Part shown: piece by piece, positions 27,979 through 36,812 of the stretch
Numbering within the stretch: position 1 is the first letter of the stretch
How the letters are laid out: every line of letters begins with the position of its first letter
NCBI GenBank assembly: GCA_963719055.1
Contig: CAVRAU010000031.1
Coordinates: forward strand, 124,001-188,000
Origin: CAXMQZ01 sp963719055
Lineage (GTDB): Bacteria; Acidobacteriota; Thermoanaerobaculia; Multivoradales; JAHEKO01
DNA: 64,000 nt
Direction: 5' to 3'
Program-made: the position numbers and the translations under genes
Notes under the pieces: model-generated
Told to the model about the DNA's origin: nothing
The model's database searches: none
The model's input: only the letters and a program-made list of their open reading frames with translations

Positions 27979-28548
27979 TGGGTCTCCCCTTCCAGGGCTG
28001 CGGCCAGTTGGCCGTAGGCCCGCTGCAGTCGTTTGCGCACGCCAACGGTCGAGATCCCCTGCAGTTGGGCGATCTCGGCTAGCGGTAGCTCAGCCCAAAA
28101 CCGGGCTGTCACCGCAAAGCGAAGCTCATCCGGCAGATCCAAGATGGCGGCGCGCAAACGCCGAGCCTCCAACGATAGAAACGTCTCCTCCTGGGCGGTC
28201 CTGCCGGGGTCGAGCAGTCGGTCCGCTCTTTCTTCGGTGAGCGGCTCCATCAGCTTCGGTCGGCGGATGTGATTCAGAAAGGTGTTGTAGGCGATCCGAT
28301 AGAGCCAGGTGGAGAACTTGCTGCCACCGCGAAACCTGTCTGATCGACCGCCAAGCCTTGCGATAGGTCTCCTGGGTGAGATCGGCGGCCAGATCCTCGT
28401 CCCCACCACAAAGTCGGAACAACGAAGCATAGACCGCCCGATACGTGGCGCGGGCCAGCTCATCGGCCGCCTCCAGGTCGCCCCTGGCCACGCGGGGCCA
28501 GAGCTCCACTTCCCTGTCGAACGTTTCCACTGCTGCCAGGCTCTCCAT
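27975..28548 (-). CDS. ECF RNA polymerase sigma factor, one frameshift
   Basis: Region 2 reads RATYRAVYASLFRLCGGDEDLAADLTQETYRKAWRSI. After a frame break near 28330 it continues KFSTWLYRIAYNTFLNHIRR, and region 4 reads LDLPDELRFAVTARFWAELPLAEIAQLQGISTVGVRKRLQRA. It totals about 190 residues. The stop overlaps the GTG of the vWA membrane protein, so the two are co-translated, as is common for sigma factors and their membrane regulators. No clear ECF promoter was seen upstream. Confidence 0.88.
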
Positions 28549-28607
28549 GCCTAGTTAGACACAGATGCAAGCCAAATGGAAACTCAATCCGTGTGAGGGC
28601 TGCAGAC

Positions 28608-29913
28608 CTAGAAGGCCTGACCCACCATGACCCAGATGTGCCAGCCCTCTTCGGAGTAGGCGGCGTCGGCTCGCACCACGACTTTGGCGGTCATCAAGCG
28701 GATCCCCCCGCCAGCATCCCACTTCATGTCGGAATGGAGCTCCTGAAGATCCCATTCGCTGGCCACCCGCCCCACCTCGAGGAAGGGCACGAATTGCCAC
28801 CAATCGATGTGCAGCCACCGCAGCCACGAGATCTTGCCGAGGGGATTCCAATGGGGGATCACTCGATACTCCACACCGTAGTAGATGGCCGCCTCGTCCT
28901 GAAAGCGGTAGAGAGGATAGCCGCGGAGACGCAGGAAGCCACCCAAAGAGGCGCCCATCGAAGGTGGTACTCGATCATCGATACTCCTGACTCTATCGAT
29001 CATCGTTTCCCCAGGTCGGGGTATAGGCCGTCCAGACATTCAGGGCCAGAACCTGCTGTCGGATCCGGCGGCTCTCTCCGAGAGACAGGTACTTGCTGTA
29101 CTTGCCCCGCATCGAGGTCCACGACTGGCTGTCATCGTCCAGCCCCACGCCGCTAGCGATACCGAGACTGGTGGCGCTGCCCCGGGACGGATTCGGGGAG
29201 AAGTCGCGGTTGTCGTAGAGCATCGACAGGCTCAGACCGCCTAGAGGAGCCCTTCTGCTCGCCGGTCTCCGGTTCGATCGTGCGGTGGAAGACGAATGGC
29301 TCCAGCTGCAGAAGGGTCCGACCACTGCGTCGTGGATTCCACCGACCCGGCCGAGGAGTCTCGCCAACAGGGATCCCCCGATCGAGCTCGAACGTCTGGA
29401 TCGGCTCGCCTCGCGCGATTCGCCGACGGGCAGGACGTACTTGAAGTTGAACAGCGCCCAATTGTGCCAGCCCTCACCTTCGACGTAGTTCTCGGGATCG
29501 GAGTCGTTGCCGCCCGCACCACCCTCGGGGAAGTTCGGATTGCCATCGACGTACAGCCTCTGTTGTGTAAACCAGCCGACAGAGATACTGGTGTCCAGAA
29601 ACCATCTGCGGCCTCCCGGGATTTTCATGCTGGTACCGATGAGATAGGTCGCCCAGGAGCTGTTGGAAGTGCCCATCACGATGCCGAAGAGACTAGCCTG
29701 CTCGCTGGGCCAGGCCGAGGCTCCGGCACCGACGCCACCTGCCACACCGAGCGTCTCGGTGGCGAACGCATAGGGCAGCAGGAGCTTGCGAGGCTCGAGC
29801 TCGTCGGTGTCGCCACGATCGCGCAAGACGATCGGTGGCAGAGTCAGGTCGCTCGCCAGAGGAGGGTCCGGATCGAGGAAAGGATCAGCAAGAATAAAGG
29901 CCAGACGTTTCAC
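28608..29913 (-). CDS. Omp85/surface-antigen (D15-like) outer-membrane barrel, frameshifted
   Basis: It begins MKRLAFILADPFLDPDPP and reads as a barrel without POTRA repeats. Strands include TETLGVAGGVGAGASAWP, STSISVGWFTQQRLYVDG, LSLSMLYDNRDFSPNPSRG and the diagnostic late motif GGFLRLRGYP...RFQDEA of the bacterial surface antigen family. It ends DAAYSEEGWHIWVMVGQAF with the terminal Phe. Frame changes near 29415, 29250 and 29000. It resembles patatin- or BamA-type C-terminal barrels standing alone; a transport or anchoring role is possible. It lies 30 bases downstream of an ExbB-like pair on the same strand. Confidence 0.75.
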
Positions 29914-29943
29914 TACGGCCTATCCTCGCACAATGGATCGGGT

Positions 29944-30153
29944 CTACCGCCGGTCGCGACGCAGCCAGGACTCGAACAATCGCGACTCGACGACGATATA
30001 GCCGATGCCGACGAACAGCCCCACCGCGACCGCGATCACAAGCGCCAGACCATGTTCCTCCGCCAGGCCCGTGTAGTGCCTGACCGTCGCCCACGCCAGG
30101 GCGAAGGTGCACACTCCCAGCCCCAGCCCGACCAGAATGGACGAGAAGCTCAT
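29944..30153 (-). CDS. Small membrane protein (69 residues)
   Basis: The start codon overlaps the stop of the ExbB-like gene (TGATG). Two hydrophobic helices (SSILVGLGLGVCTFALAWATV and GLALVIAVAVGLFVGIGYIVV) are joined by a short loop (RHYTGLAEEHG), with a basic tail (LRRDRR). No family is recognised. Translational coupling to an ExbB/MotA-type protein, with no ExbD in sight, suggests it may be a small partner subunit. Confidence 0.6.
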   Translation of the reverse strand: MSFSSILVGLGLGVCTFALAWATVRHYTGLAEEHGLALVIAVAVGLFVGIGYIVVESRLFESWLRRDRR

Positions 30154-30543
30154 CACGCCCTCCTTTCCGCATTCCAAAGACCGACACGAAGCGAGAACCA
30201 AAGGAACGCCGATACTGTGAACACCACCATTCCGGTTACGGTCGTCAGCAAGGCCTCCGACAAGCCGAGGACCACCATCGGCGGGCTCACGACCCCCTGC
30301 TCGCGCGACGACGTCAACCATCTTCATGATGCCGATCCACTGACCCAGAAAGCCGAGAACCGCAGCCACGCTTCCCCAGAAGAGAATGCATCGATGCTGT
30401 GACGGCGGCGACCGGCCGTCGGCTCCCTCTCTCAGCATCAGGACCAGGCCATTCCACAAGGTCAGAAAGACGACGACTACCGCCAGCAGCATCAACGGAA
30501 AGATCACCGGACCCGCTTCTCTCAGGAATTGAAGCATGGGCAT
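30153..30543 (-). CDS. MotA/TolQ/ExbB-like proton-channel protein, one frameshift
   Basis: Helix 1 (AGPVIFPLMLLAVVVVFLTLWNGLVL) is followed by a short loop, helix 2 (FWGSVAAVLGFLGQWIGIM) and, after a frame break near 30290, PPMVVLGLSEALLTTVTGMVVFTVSAFLWFSL, the conserved TolQ/ExbB signature region. At about 130 residues it is shorter than ExbB because the large cytoplasmic loop is reduced. It is part of a PadR-HAAS-controlled minus-strand operon. It probably harnesses proton flow for an envelope function; the partner is unknown. Confidence 0.7.
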
Positions 30544-30559
30544 TCCTCCTATCCCACCG

Positions 30560-31311
30560 TCAGGACGCGACCGCGAGCAGGGTCTCCATCTCTCTCATCT
30601 CGGCCCGAGCGACCGCATTCGACAGCACGAACCAGACCAAGCGCCGCGAGAATGGCGACCAGCAGGCTGATGGTCATCATCGACGACATCGAGATCATCC
30701 AGCCGGCGAAGTTCATGAACAGCGATTCGGGCGCGGTCTCGTAGTTGAGCCGAAAGAATCTCTGCAGATGGTAGAAGAGGCCGGAGACGGACACCGCCAG
30801 ACTGGCTCCGGAGCAGAACAGCAGGACTCCCAGACCGGAGCGCAATTGGCTGATCTCTCGCCCGGTTCTCGAGAAGATCTGCACCAGCTTCCAGATGGTG
30901 AACGCAAAGGCCACCACTGCGAGAGCCAGCCACGGGCCAGACGAACGGGCTGACGTAGACGCGAAACGCCTCCTCCGTCAGGACCAGCACCGCAAGCCAG
31001 ATCTCGAACACCACGAGCACCACGAGCAGAAACCGTGCCCATACCCGACCCGCCTGTCCAGACACCCGATCGGCCATGCCACCGATACCGCTGCCATGGA
31101 CCTTGCTCAGGTGCCGCAAGGCCTCTTCCGAGGTACCGAACGCCTCCTTCGCCATGCGCGTGGCCTCGGCCTCTTCATGACCCTGATCCAGGTAGTACTG
31201 ATAGCTGTCTTCGAGATCCGCAGCCATCTCCAGCACAATTCGCGTTCGCGAGGGTTCAGGGATGTCCAGTCGATCCCGGGCCTGATTGAGGACATCTGCA
31301 AATCGGTTCAT
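30560..31311 (-). CDS. HAAS-domain multi-pass membrane protein, frameshifted
   Basis: The first 70 residues form the helical HAAS signalling domain (FADVLNQARDRLDIPEPSR; LEDSYQYYLDQGHEEAEATRMAKEAFG), typical of proteins encoded behind PadR regulators. A membrane region follows: ARFLLVVLVVFEIWLAVLVL, then after a frame break (about 30935) VVAFAFTIWKLVQIF, LGVLLFCSGASLAVSVSGLFY and ISMSSMMTISLLVAILAALGLV, ending METLLAVAS after another break (about 30635). Its ATG overlaps the PadR stop (ATGA). It presumably relays a membrane signal to PadR. Confidence 0.8.
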
Positions 31312-31670
31312 CGTTTCTCCTCCTCAACGACATTGAAGAATCGATCGAAGAAATCTCGCCACGCACCCCTTTGAATCTCCAGGTTTTGGCGCCCGGCTGC
31401 AGTCAGTCGATAGCTTTTGCGCTTGCGCTTGGACTTCTCCTCCAGCCAGTCGCCACTGATCAATCCCTCCTTCTCCAGCTTGTGGAGAATCGGGTAGAGG
31501 GTGCCGTGCTTGAAACGGAAGGCGCCACCGCTCTGTTGTTCGAGCTCCAAGGCGAGTTGATAGCCATGGTGGGGTCCCGACGAGAGCGTGGACAGGATCA
31601 GAGTCTCGTTGCAGCTGCGACTCAAGCTTTGGATATCCAGCGATGGGCGAGCTTGCGTGTCGGGAGTCAT
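31308..31670 (-). CDS. PadR-family transcriptional regulator
   Basis: 120 residues with the winged-helix PadR domain: CNETLILSTLSSGPHHGYQLALELEQQSGGAF, FKHGTLYPILHKLEKEGLISGDW and KRKSYRLTAAGRQNLE. These include the Tyr- and Gly-rich signature (H-G-Y; G-T-L-Y-P-x-L). It heads a minus-strand operon (PadR, HAAS protein, ExbB-like, small membrane protein, probably the Omp85-like barrel). The unusually AT-rich tract just upstream is the obvious place for its operator and promoter. Confidence 0.92.
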   Translation of the reverse strand: MTPDTQARPSLDIQSLSRSCNETLILSTLSSGPHHGYQLALELEQQSGGAFRFKHGTLYPILHKLEKEGLISGDWLEEKSKRKRKSYRLTAAGRQNLEIQRGAWRDFFDRFFNVVEEEKR

Positions 31671-31697
31671 GATCGAACGACCTGTTATTTAGATTCT

Positions 31698-31722
31698 CTA
31701 TATATCGAATATCTATATATTA
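31698..31722. promoter_or_regulatory. AT-rich tract upstream of padR, candidate operator/promoter
   Basis: Twenty-five bases consist almost wholly of A and T as alternating ATATAT blocks flanking CGAATATC, in a genome region above 60% GC. It lies 28 bases upstream of the padR start. PadR proteins usually autorepress through dyad sites here. I see near-dyad ATATAT arms but cannot define the exact site. Confidence 0.4.
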
Positions 31723-31797
31723 AACCCACAAACCTCCGCTGTCAAGGCCCAGATATTCGAGCCTTCCCCCAGCGCCGGATGTCGTTGTGAAGACTGC

Positions 31798-32872
31798 CTA
31801 GTTTCCGGACCAGGCCCCGGTGTCCCCGGACTCGAAACCGTCGAAGAAGAGGCCCTCGAGGACAACCGTGATCGAGGTGTCCTCCGACCAGGGGCCGACG
31901 CCTGCCGGGTTCCGACCCTGTACTCGCCAGACGTAGTCCCCGTTCGACAGCTCCTCGGGAATCGTCAGTCCGTGGGAGCAACTCGAAGGGCCGCAGGAGT
32001 AGGCGGCCTTGATCCATTTATCCACTTCCACCCCCGCATCTCCCTCGACAACCAGCCGATACCAGGTGGCACGCACCGGAGACTCCAGGTCCCACGTGAA
32101 CCTCGGCAGCCCCTCGAAGATGGTCCCCGTTGGCGACACGGGTGTGGCGGCACCGGGTATCGGCACTGCCAGCAAGCCGTCACGAAACGCCGCGGCCATC
32201 ATGGTGTAGCCGGAGCCGATCGGGTGGCCTCGGTTGTCTCCACAGGGCGGAGGTCTCCCCGGGCACACATCGGAGTAGTGCAGATCGAAACACTGGGTCT
32301 TGATTGTGGCCGTGGACATCGGGGTGGCTGTCCGGGCACAGCACATCCCAAATATCCACAAAGTAGTTCGAGTAGGTGATGGAAAGGTCTTCGACCCCGT
32401 CACGAAGCGCTTCCACTTCGTCGTCCTTCGTGGTGCCGTATTCACCGTCGGGGTGATACCAAATGATCGAAGCGTGGACGGTCTCGGTGCCTTGAATACG
32501 TGCCTTGAGCGCGATGATTTCAAGGTTGTCGACCATCGTTTCCACCGAAATAGCCCCCTCGAAGATATCGTTGGTGCCTTCCATGAGCATCATCACATCG
32601 AAGGGGCCTTCGTTATCGAGTACCGAGTCGATTCGTGTGACCGCCTGATAGGTCCTCTCTCCGCTCTTGCCGGCGTTGAAGACCTCGCAAACCCCAGGGG
32701 AGCAGTCGAGCAGGTCACTGAGACGGCCCGGATAGCCACCTAGCTCGTCGAAGTCATAGTTTCCCAACGTGATGCTGTCCCCAAAGGCCAGCCAACGAAA
32801 GGGCTGTCCCTCGAGAGAGGCACCTGGTGCGACAGCCAATAGAAAGGTGCAGAGCGTCAGTGCCCTCTTCAT
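31798..32872 (-). CDS. Secreted SGNH/GDSL hydrolase with C-terminal DGFE...WS tag, frameshifted
   Basis: The signal peptide (LTLCTFLLAVAPGASLEG) precedes block I FGDSITLGNY (Ser), block III MEGTNDIF (Asn) and, after a frame break near 32310, block V GHPIGSGYTMMA (His). The catalytic set of an SGNH esterase is complete. A fibronectin-like C-terminal region (WDLESPVRATWYRLVVEG; YVWRVQGRNPAGVGPWSE) is followed by LFFDGFESGDTGAWSGN, the tag seen on two other secreted proteins here. It probably deacylates carbohydrate or lipid esters outside the cell. Its ATG overlaps the stop of the upstream secreted protein. Confidence 0.87.
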
Positions 32873-33888
32873 GGCAGATCTCGCCATTCCAGGACACGAT
32901 CTCCGGTCGGCCAACGCAGGACGTCGACTCCGGTTGCCTCGAGAAGGAGCAACGGTCGCTCGTATGACTCTACGGGAACGATGGCGATTCGGCGCTCGAT
33001 TCCAGCCCGGTCCAGGTCCATTGCCGTCCAGGCCATCGGAACCACAGATTGGAAGAGGAGCAAGACTCGATCGTCGGTTCGCATCAGACCGGGTTCACCC
33101 GAACCCTTGCCGCCGAGAACATGGGCCAAACTCCAGCGGCCACCAAGCCAGCGCGCGATCTTCACTCGGTAGTCGTTGCCATCGAACCAACTCCAGGCCG
33201 CCAGAGCTCCACCATCGATGCGCACGACGTCAGGCGTCAGGTCTGGAACCTCGTTGGCTGTATGGATGCGCTCGGGATGTGTCCAACGACCGCCAATTCG
33301 TCGACTGGCGACAATCTCGTCGTCCTCGCCGTCGTAGGCGGCCCAGGTCAGCAGCCAGCTGCCATCCTCGAGTACCGCTCCCGCGGGAGCCACCTGGCTT
33401 CCCGGTCCCTTGGCTGATACGAGTTCGGGCGGGCCCCAGTCGCCGTCCTGCCAGGCCGCCGCCCAGATCTCCAGCTCGCGGGACCCATTGCCTGCCGCCC
33501 AGGCGAGCCCTACCAGGTCTCGGTCCTGCAGCAACAGGACCGGTTGGCCCCGGTAGCGAGCCGAGCCCCGCTGGGGTACCGGCAGCAGATCGGCACCCTC
33601 TTCACCGCCCTCGATCAGCAGCAGATCGGTACCGTCACCTGAAGGTAGGCGACCAGCCGCGAGCCAGCCTTTGGCCGTGGGTTCGAGATCGCGGATCGAC
33701 GCTCCAGGAGGCAGCTCGACCCGGATCTCTCCACCTCCCACCTTGCCGACGTGAAGCTCCGCCCCATCCCGTTTGGCCCACAGGTTTCCCGCTTGACCCG
33801 CGGACTGCAGAACCTCGGCAATGGACAGAGTAGCCAGCAAAGCACTGCCAGCAAAGGACAGAAGAATGGCGCTCACACGTTGCATCAC
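32869..33888 (-). CDS. Secreted protein of unknown function, propeller-like
   Basis: A signal peptide (ILLSFAGSALLATLSIA) and about 310 residues of short beta strands with W-containing repeats (GLAWAAGNGSRELEIWAAAWQDGDWG; WLLTWAAYDGEDDEIVASRR; AAWSWFDGNDYRVKIARWLGGRW) suggest a beta-propeller of sialidase/BNR type. No catalytic motif is recognised and there is no DGFE tag. It is translationally coupled (ATGA) to the SGNH hydrolase, so the two probably act together on an extracellular substrate. Intact. Confidence 0.7.
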   Translation of the reverse strand: MMQRVSAILLSFAGSALLATLSIAEVLQSAGQAGNLWAKRDGAELHVGKVGGGEIRVELPPGASIRDLEPTAKGWLAAGRLPSGDGTDLLLIEGGEEGADLLPVPQRGSARYRGQPVLLLQDRDLVGLAWAAGNGSRELEIWAAAWQDGDWGPPELVSAKGPGSQVAPAGAVLEDGSWLLTWAAYDGEDDEIVASRRIGGRWTHPERIHTANEVPDLTPDVVRIDGGALAAWSWFDGNDYRVKIARWLGGRWSLAHVLGGKGSGEPGLMRTDDRVLLLFQSVVPMAWTAMDLDRAGIERRIAIVPVESYERPLLLLEATGVDVLRWPTGDRVLEWRDLP

Positions 33889-33948
33889 AGAACAACCCGA
33901 GGATACGAAGGAAGATCCAGCGTTTCTCTGACTACCTATTCTACCGGA

Positions 33949-33968
33949 GACCCCCGAGGCGGGGGGTC
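33949..33968 (-). terminator. GC-rich hairpin after the MATE gene
   Basis: A 7-bp perfect stem (GACCCCC / GGGGGTC) closes a 6-base loop 10 bases beyond the MATE stop codon. It lacks a clear T tract, so intrinsic termination is only plausible. Confidence 0.4.
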
Positions 33969-33978
33969 GAGCACCCCC

Positions 33979-35310
33979 TCATGGCGACGGGAACACCCAA
34001 CGGCTAGCCCGCCACAGGGTCAGCGCTCGGGCTGCCATGAAGGCTGCCAGGGAGAACCAGAGCAGATGATTGTCTTGGGAGTTCACGGCTACGATTGCGA
34101 TCGGCAGAAAGACCCCGAAGCTGACGAGCATGGCGTTACGCAGGCTGCGCCCCGCGGTCAGTCCCAGAAAGAGCCCGTCGTAGATGTAGGCCACGGCACC
34201 GATCCCCAGCACCGGTACCAGCCAGGGTAGGTACTGAATCGCCACCTCGATCGCCTCCGAATGCGAGGTGAGAATCCCGATGATCCATTGCGGCGCGCTC
34301 AGGAACAGGCCCAACAGCGGCACGGTCATCAGCAGCCCGCCGACCATGGCGACCTTGATCAGCCGTCGAAACGACTCACCATCGGCAACGCCACCAAAGA
34401 TGCCCCCCAGACTCTCGGAGGCAAACGCCGCCCCGTCCACCAGATAGGCCACCAGCATGACGAGGCGCAGCAAGACCGTGTTGGCTGCCAGGACCACTGT
34501 GCCCATCAGCGCACTGCAATTCGTGAACACGGCAAAAGCCGAAATCAGGGCTACGGTCCGTAGCAGAATGTCGCGATTCAGCTGGAACATCGACTTCATG
34601 GCGGGACCGTCCAAGACCTGGGACCAGTCCCAGGCAATGCGTCCCGGTCGTCGATACCAGAGCCCAAGACCCGTCAGGAGCATCACGTACTGGCTGATGG
34701 TGGTTCCGAGGCCGGCGCCGAACGCGGACAGCCCCAGATGCACAATGAAGATGTAGTTGCAGACGATATTGGTCACGTTGGCCATGACGGTCATCACCAA
34801 GGCCGCGCCGCTCTCCTCTCGGCCCAGGAACCATCCGAGGAGCACGAAGTTGGACAGGGCAGCGGGTGCTGCCCAGATTCGGGCATTGAAATACTCTCGT
34901 CCCGCGGCTTCGACTTCGGGTGCACCGCTGAGCATCCCGAATCCGAGCTCGCGCACAGGCCACTGGAGAATCAAGATACCAGCGGCTAGAGCCAGCGCCA
35001 CAACCAGGGAACGGTAGAGCGTCAGGAATACAGCACTCAGGTCATCCCGGCCCCACGCCTGAGCTGTGGTCCCTGTGGTTCCCATGCGGAGGAATCCAAA
35101 CGACCAGTACACGTACTCGAAAAGGACAGCGGACAGTGCGACGCCTGCCAAGAATCGCAGATCCGCCAAGTGACCCAGCAGAGCCGTATCCACCAGCGAG
35201 GCCAGGGGCACGGTGATATTGGCCAGCACGTTGAGGAAGGTGAGGCGCGCGAAGCGTCTGACCAACGATGAGCTTGCCGCCTGCATGCGGGCGAGTCTAT
35301 CCAGCGACAT
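33979..35310 (-). CDS. MATE-family efflux protein (DinF-like)
   Basis: About 443 residues with 12 membrane helices. The MATE start reads RRFARLTFLNVLANITVPLASLVDTALLGHL, with the conserved P...DTA..G segment of the DinF branch. Later helices include LVMTVMANVTNIVCNYIFIVHLGL and GLGTTISQYVMLLTGLGLWY. The open frame extends far upstream to 36126, but that part is antisense to modA and is not coding. MSLDRL at 35310 is chosen; an ATG at 35337 would add nine residues. It should export cationic drugs or metabolites using Na+ or H+. Divergent from modA. Confidence 0.88.
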   Translation of the reverse strand: MSLDRLARMQAASSSLVRRFARLTFLNVLANITVPLASLVDTALLGHLADLRFLAGVALSAVLFEYVYWSFGFLRMGTTGTTAQAWGRDDLSAVFLTLYRSLVVALALAAGILILQWPVRELGFGMLSGAPEVEAAGREYFNARIWAAPAALSNFVLLGWFLGREESGAALVMTVMANVTNIVCNYIFIVHLGLSAFGAGLGTTISQYVMLLTGLGLWYRRPGRIAWDWSQVLDGPAMKSMFQLNRDILLRTVALISAFAVFTNCSALMGTVVLAANTVLLRLVMLVAYLVDGAAFASESLGGIFGGVADGESFRRLIKVAMVGGLLMTVPLLGLFLSAPQWIIGILTSHSEAIEVAIQYLPWLVPVLGIGAVAYIYDGLFLGLTAGRSLRNAMLVSFGVFLPIAIVAVNSQDNHLLWFSLAAFMAARALTLWRASRWVFPSP

Positions 35311-35367
35311 GATCCCCGCGGACCGCCCCTCGCCCATAGCCCGGCCCTGCATCGTAGAATCGTCGCG

Positions 35368-36129
35368 GTGTTGATTCGTGGCGTCCTTGTCTGTGCAGGT
35401 CTGTGGGTGGCTGTCGGCATCGCAGCGGCGGCCGAGATCCAGGTAGCTGTCGCTTCGAATTTCTCCCAGGTCGTCGGCATCCTCGCTGCGCGTTTCGAGG
35501 CGACCACCGGCCACCGCGTCGCTATGATTCCTGGCTCCACCGCCAAGCACTACGCCCAAATCAGGAATGGTGCTCCCTTCGACCTCTTCTTGGCTGCGGA
35601 CGCCTTTCATCCCAAGAAGCTGGAGGACGGCGGCCTGGCGATACCGGGTAGCAGATTCACCTACGCTTTCGGACAACTCGTGCTTTGGAGTCCCCGGGAG
35701 GACTACGTCGATAACCAGGGAGAGGTGCTCGAGAACGGCGAATTTCGACACCTGGGAATCGCCAACCCTGCTCTGGCCCCCTACGGCTTGGCGGCCCGCG
35801 AGGTCCTCGAATCGCTGGGGCTCTGGGAGAGGCTCCAGGACCGGATGGTGCGTGGCGAGAATATCGGTCAGGCGTTCCAGTTCGTGGCCAGTGGTAACGC
35901 CGAGCTCGGATTCGTCGCCCTGTCGCAGATCATGACACCCGGCCACGGGTTGAGGACCGGCTCGATTTGGCATGTGCCGCAGGAGCTCTACACTCCCATC
36001 GAGCAGCAAGCGGTCCTCGTGCAGGACAACGCAGCGGCCCGGGAATTCATGGACTTCCTCGAGAGCGCCGAGGCCCAACTCATCATCCAGGACAACGGTT
36101 ATAGGTCGCCTCAGGACGAAGCCCACTGA
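35368..36129 (+). CDS. modA: Molybdate ABC transporter, periplasmic binding protein
   Basis: The signal peptide (VLVCAGLWVAVGIAAAA) is followed by EIQVAVASNFSQVV, the ModA/WtpA oxyanion-binding start, then ALAPYGLAAREVLESLG and FVASGNAELGFVALSQI, all typical of ModA. It starts at GTG. It binds molybdate or tungstate and delivers it to ModB. It lies two bases upstream of modB; the three mod genes form one operon. Confidence 0.92.
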   Translation: MLIRGVLVCAGLWVAVGIAAAAEIQVAVASNFSQVVGILAARFEATTGHRVAMIPGSTAKHYAQIRNGAPFDLFLAADAFHPKKLEDGGLAIPGSRFTYAFGQLVLWSPREDYVDNQGEVLENGEFRHLGIANPALAPYGLAAREVLESLGLWERLQDRMVRGENIGQAFQFVASGNAELGFVALSQIMTPGHGLRTGSIWHVPQELYTPIEQQAVLVQDNAAAREFMDFLESAEAQLIIQDNGYRSPQDEAH

Positions 36130-36131
36130 CC

Positions 36132-36812
36132 ATGTTGAACGACGCCGACCTGGCAGCCTTTTGGATCACCGTCAAGTTGGCGGGCGTGACGACCTTGATC
36201 TTGATCCTGCTGGGCACACCGCTGGCCTGGTGGCTGGCGCGCACCCGCTTTCGCGGCAAGGTGGTGGTTGAAGCCCTCGTGGCCCTACCACTGGTCCTGC
36301 CTCCGACGGTGCTGGGCTTCTATCTGCTTCTTGCCCTTGGACCCCATGGGCCTGTGGGTCGTCTCATGGACGCCATGGGTGGTCACGCCCTGGCCTTTAC
36401 CTTCACAGGTCTGGTCGTAGGATCGGTTCTCTACTCACTACCTTTTGTTGTCCAGCCATTGCAGGATGCCTTCTCCAACGTCGGTCGGCGGCCCCTGGAG
36501 GTCGCGGCCACATTGCGGGCTTCACCCTTGGACAGTTTCCTGACCGTGGCACTCCCCTTGGCTCGACCAGGGTTCATCACCGCAGCGGTCCTCGGCTTCG
36601 CCCACACGGTCGGGGAGTTCGGGGTCGTCCTGATGATCGGCGGCAGCATTCCCGGCAAGACCCGGGTACTGTCCATCGCCATCTACGAGAATGTCGAGGC
36701 GCTGGAGTACGGCCGCGCCCACCTTCTGGCTGGGGGTCTTCTCCTTCTTTCCTTCGTCATGCTGCTCGCCGTCTACATGTTGAATCGTCGCTTCCGGATG
36801 GTGCGTTCATGA
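36132..36812 (+). CDS. modB: Molybdate ABC transporter, permease
   Basis: 226 residues and five helices, with the binding-protein-dependent transport signature in FSNVGRRPLEVAATLRASPLDSFLTVALPLARPG (the EAA loop, E-A-A---G variant) and FAHTVGEFGVVLMIGGSIPGKT, highly conserved in ModB. The stop overlaps the modC ATG by four bases (ATGA). Intact. Confidence 0.95.
   Translation: MLNDADLAAFWITVKLAGVTTLILILLGTPLAWWLARTRFRGKVVVEALVALPLVLPPTVLGFYLLLALGPHGPVGRLMDAMGGHALAFTFTGLVVGSVLYSLPFVVQPLQDAFSNVGRRPLEVAATLRASPLDSFLTVALPLARPGFITAAVLGFAHTVGEFGVVLMIGGSIPGKTRVLSIAIYENVEALEYGRAHLLAGGLLLLSFVMLLAVYMLNRRFRMVRS

Noticed and set aside
35311..36126. Very long minus-strand frame extending the MATE protein N-terminus by about 270 residues
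   Set aside because: The extension is antisense to modA, has no MATE or other family features, and the MATE family start (RRFARLTFLN) comes right after the ATG at 35310.
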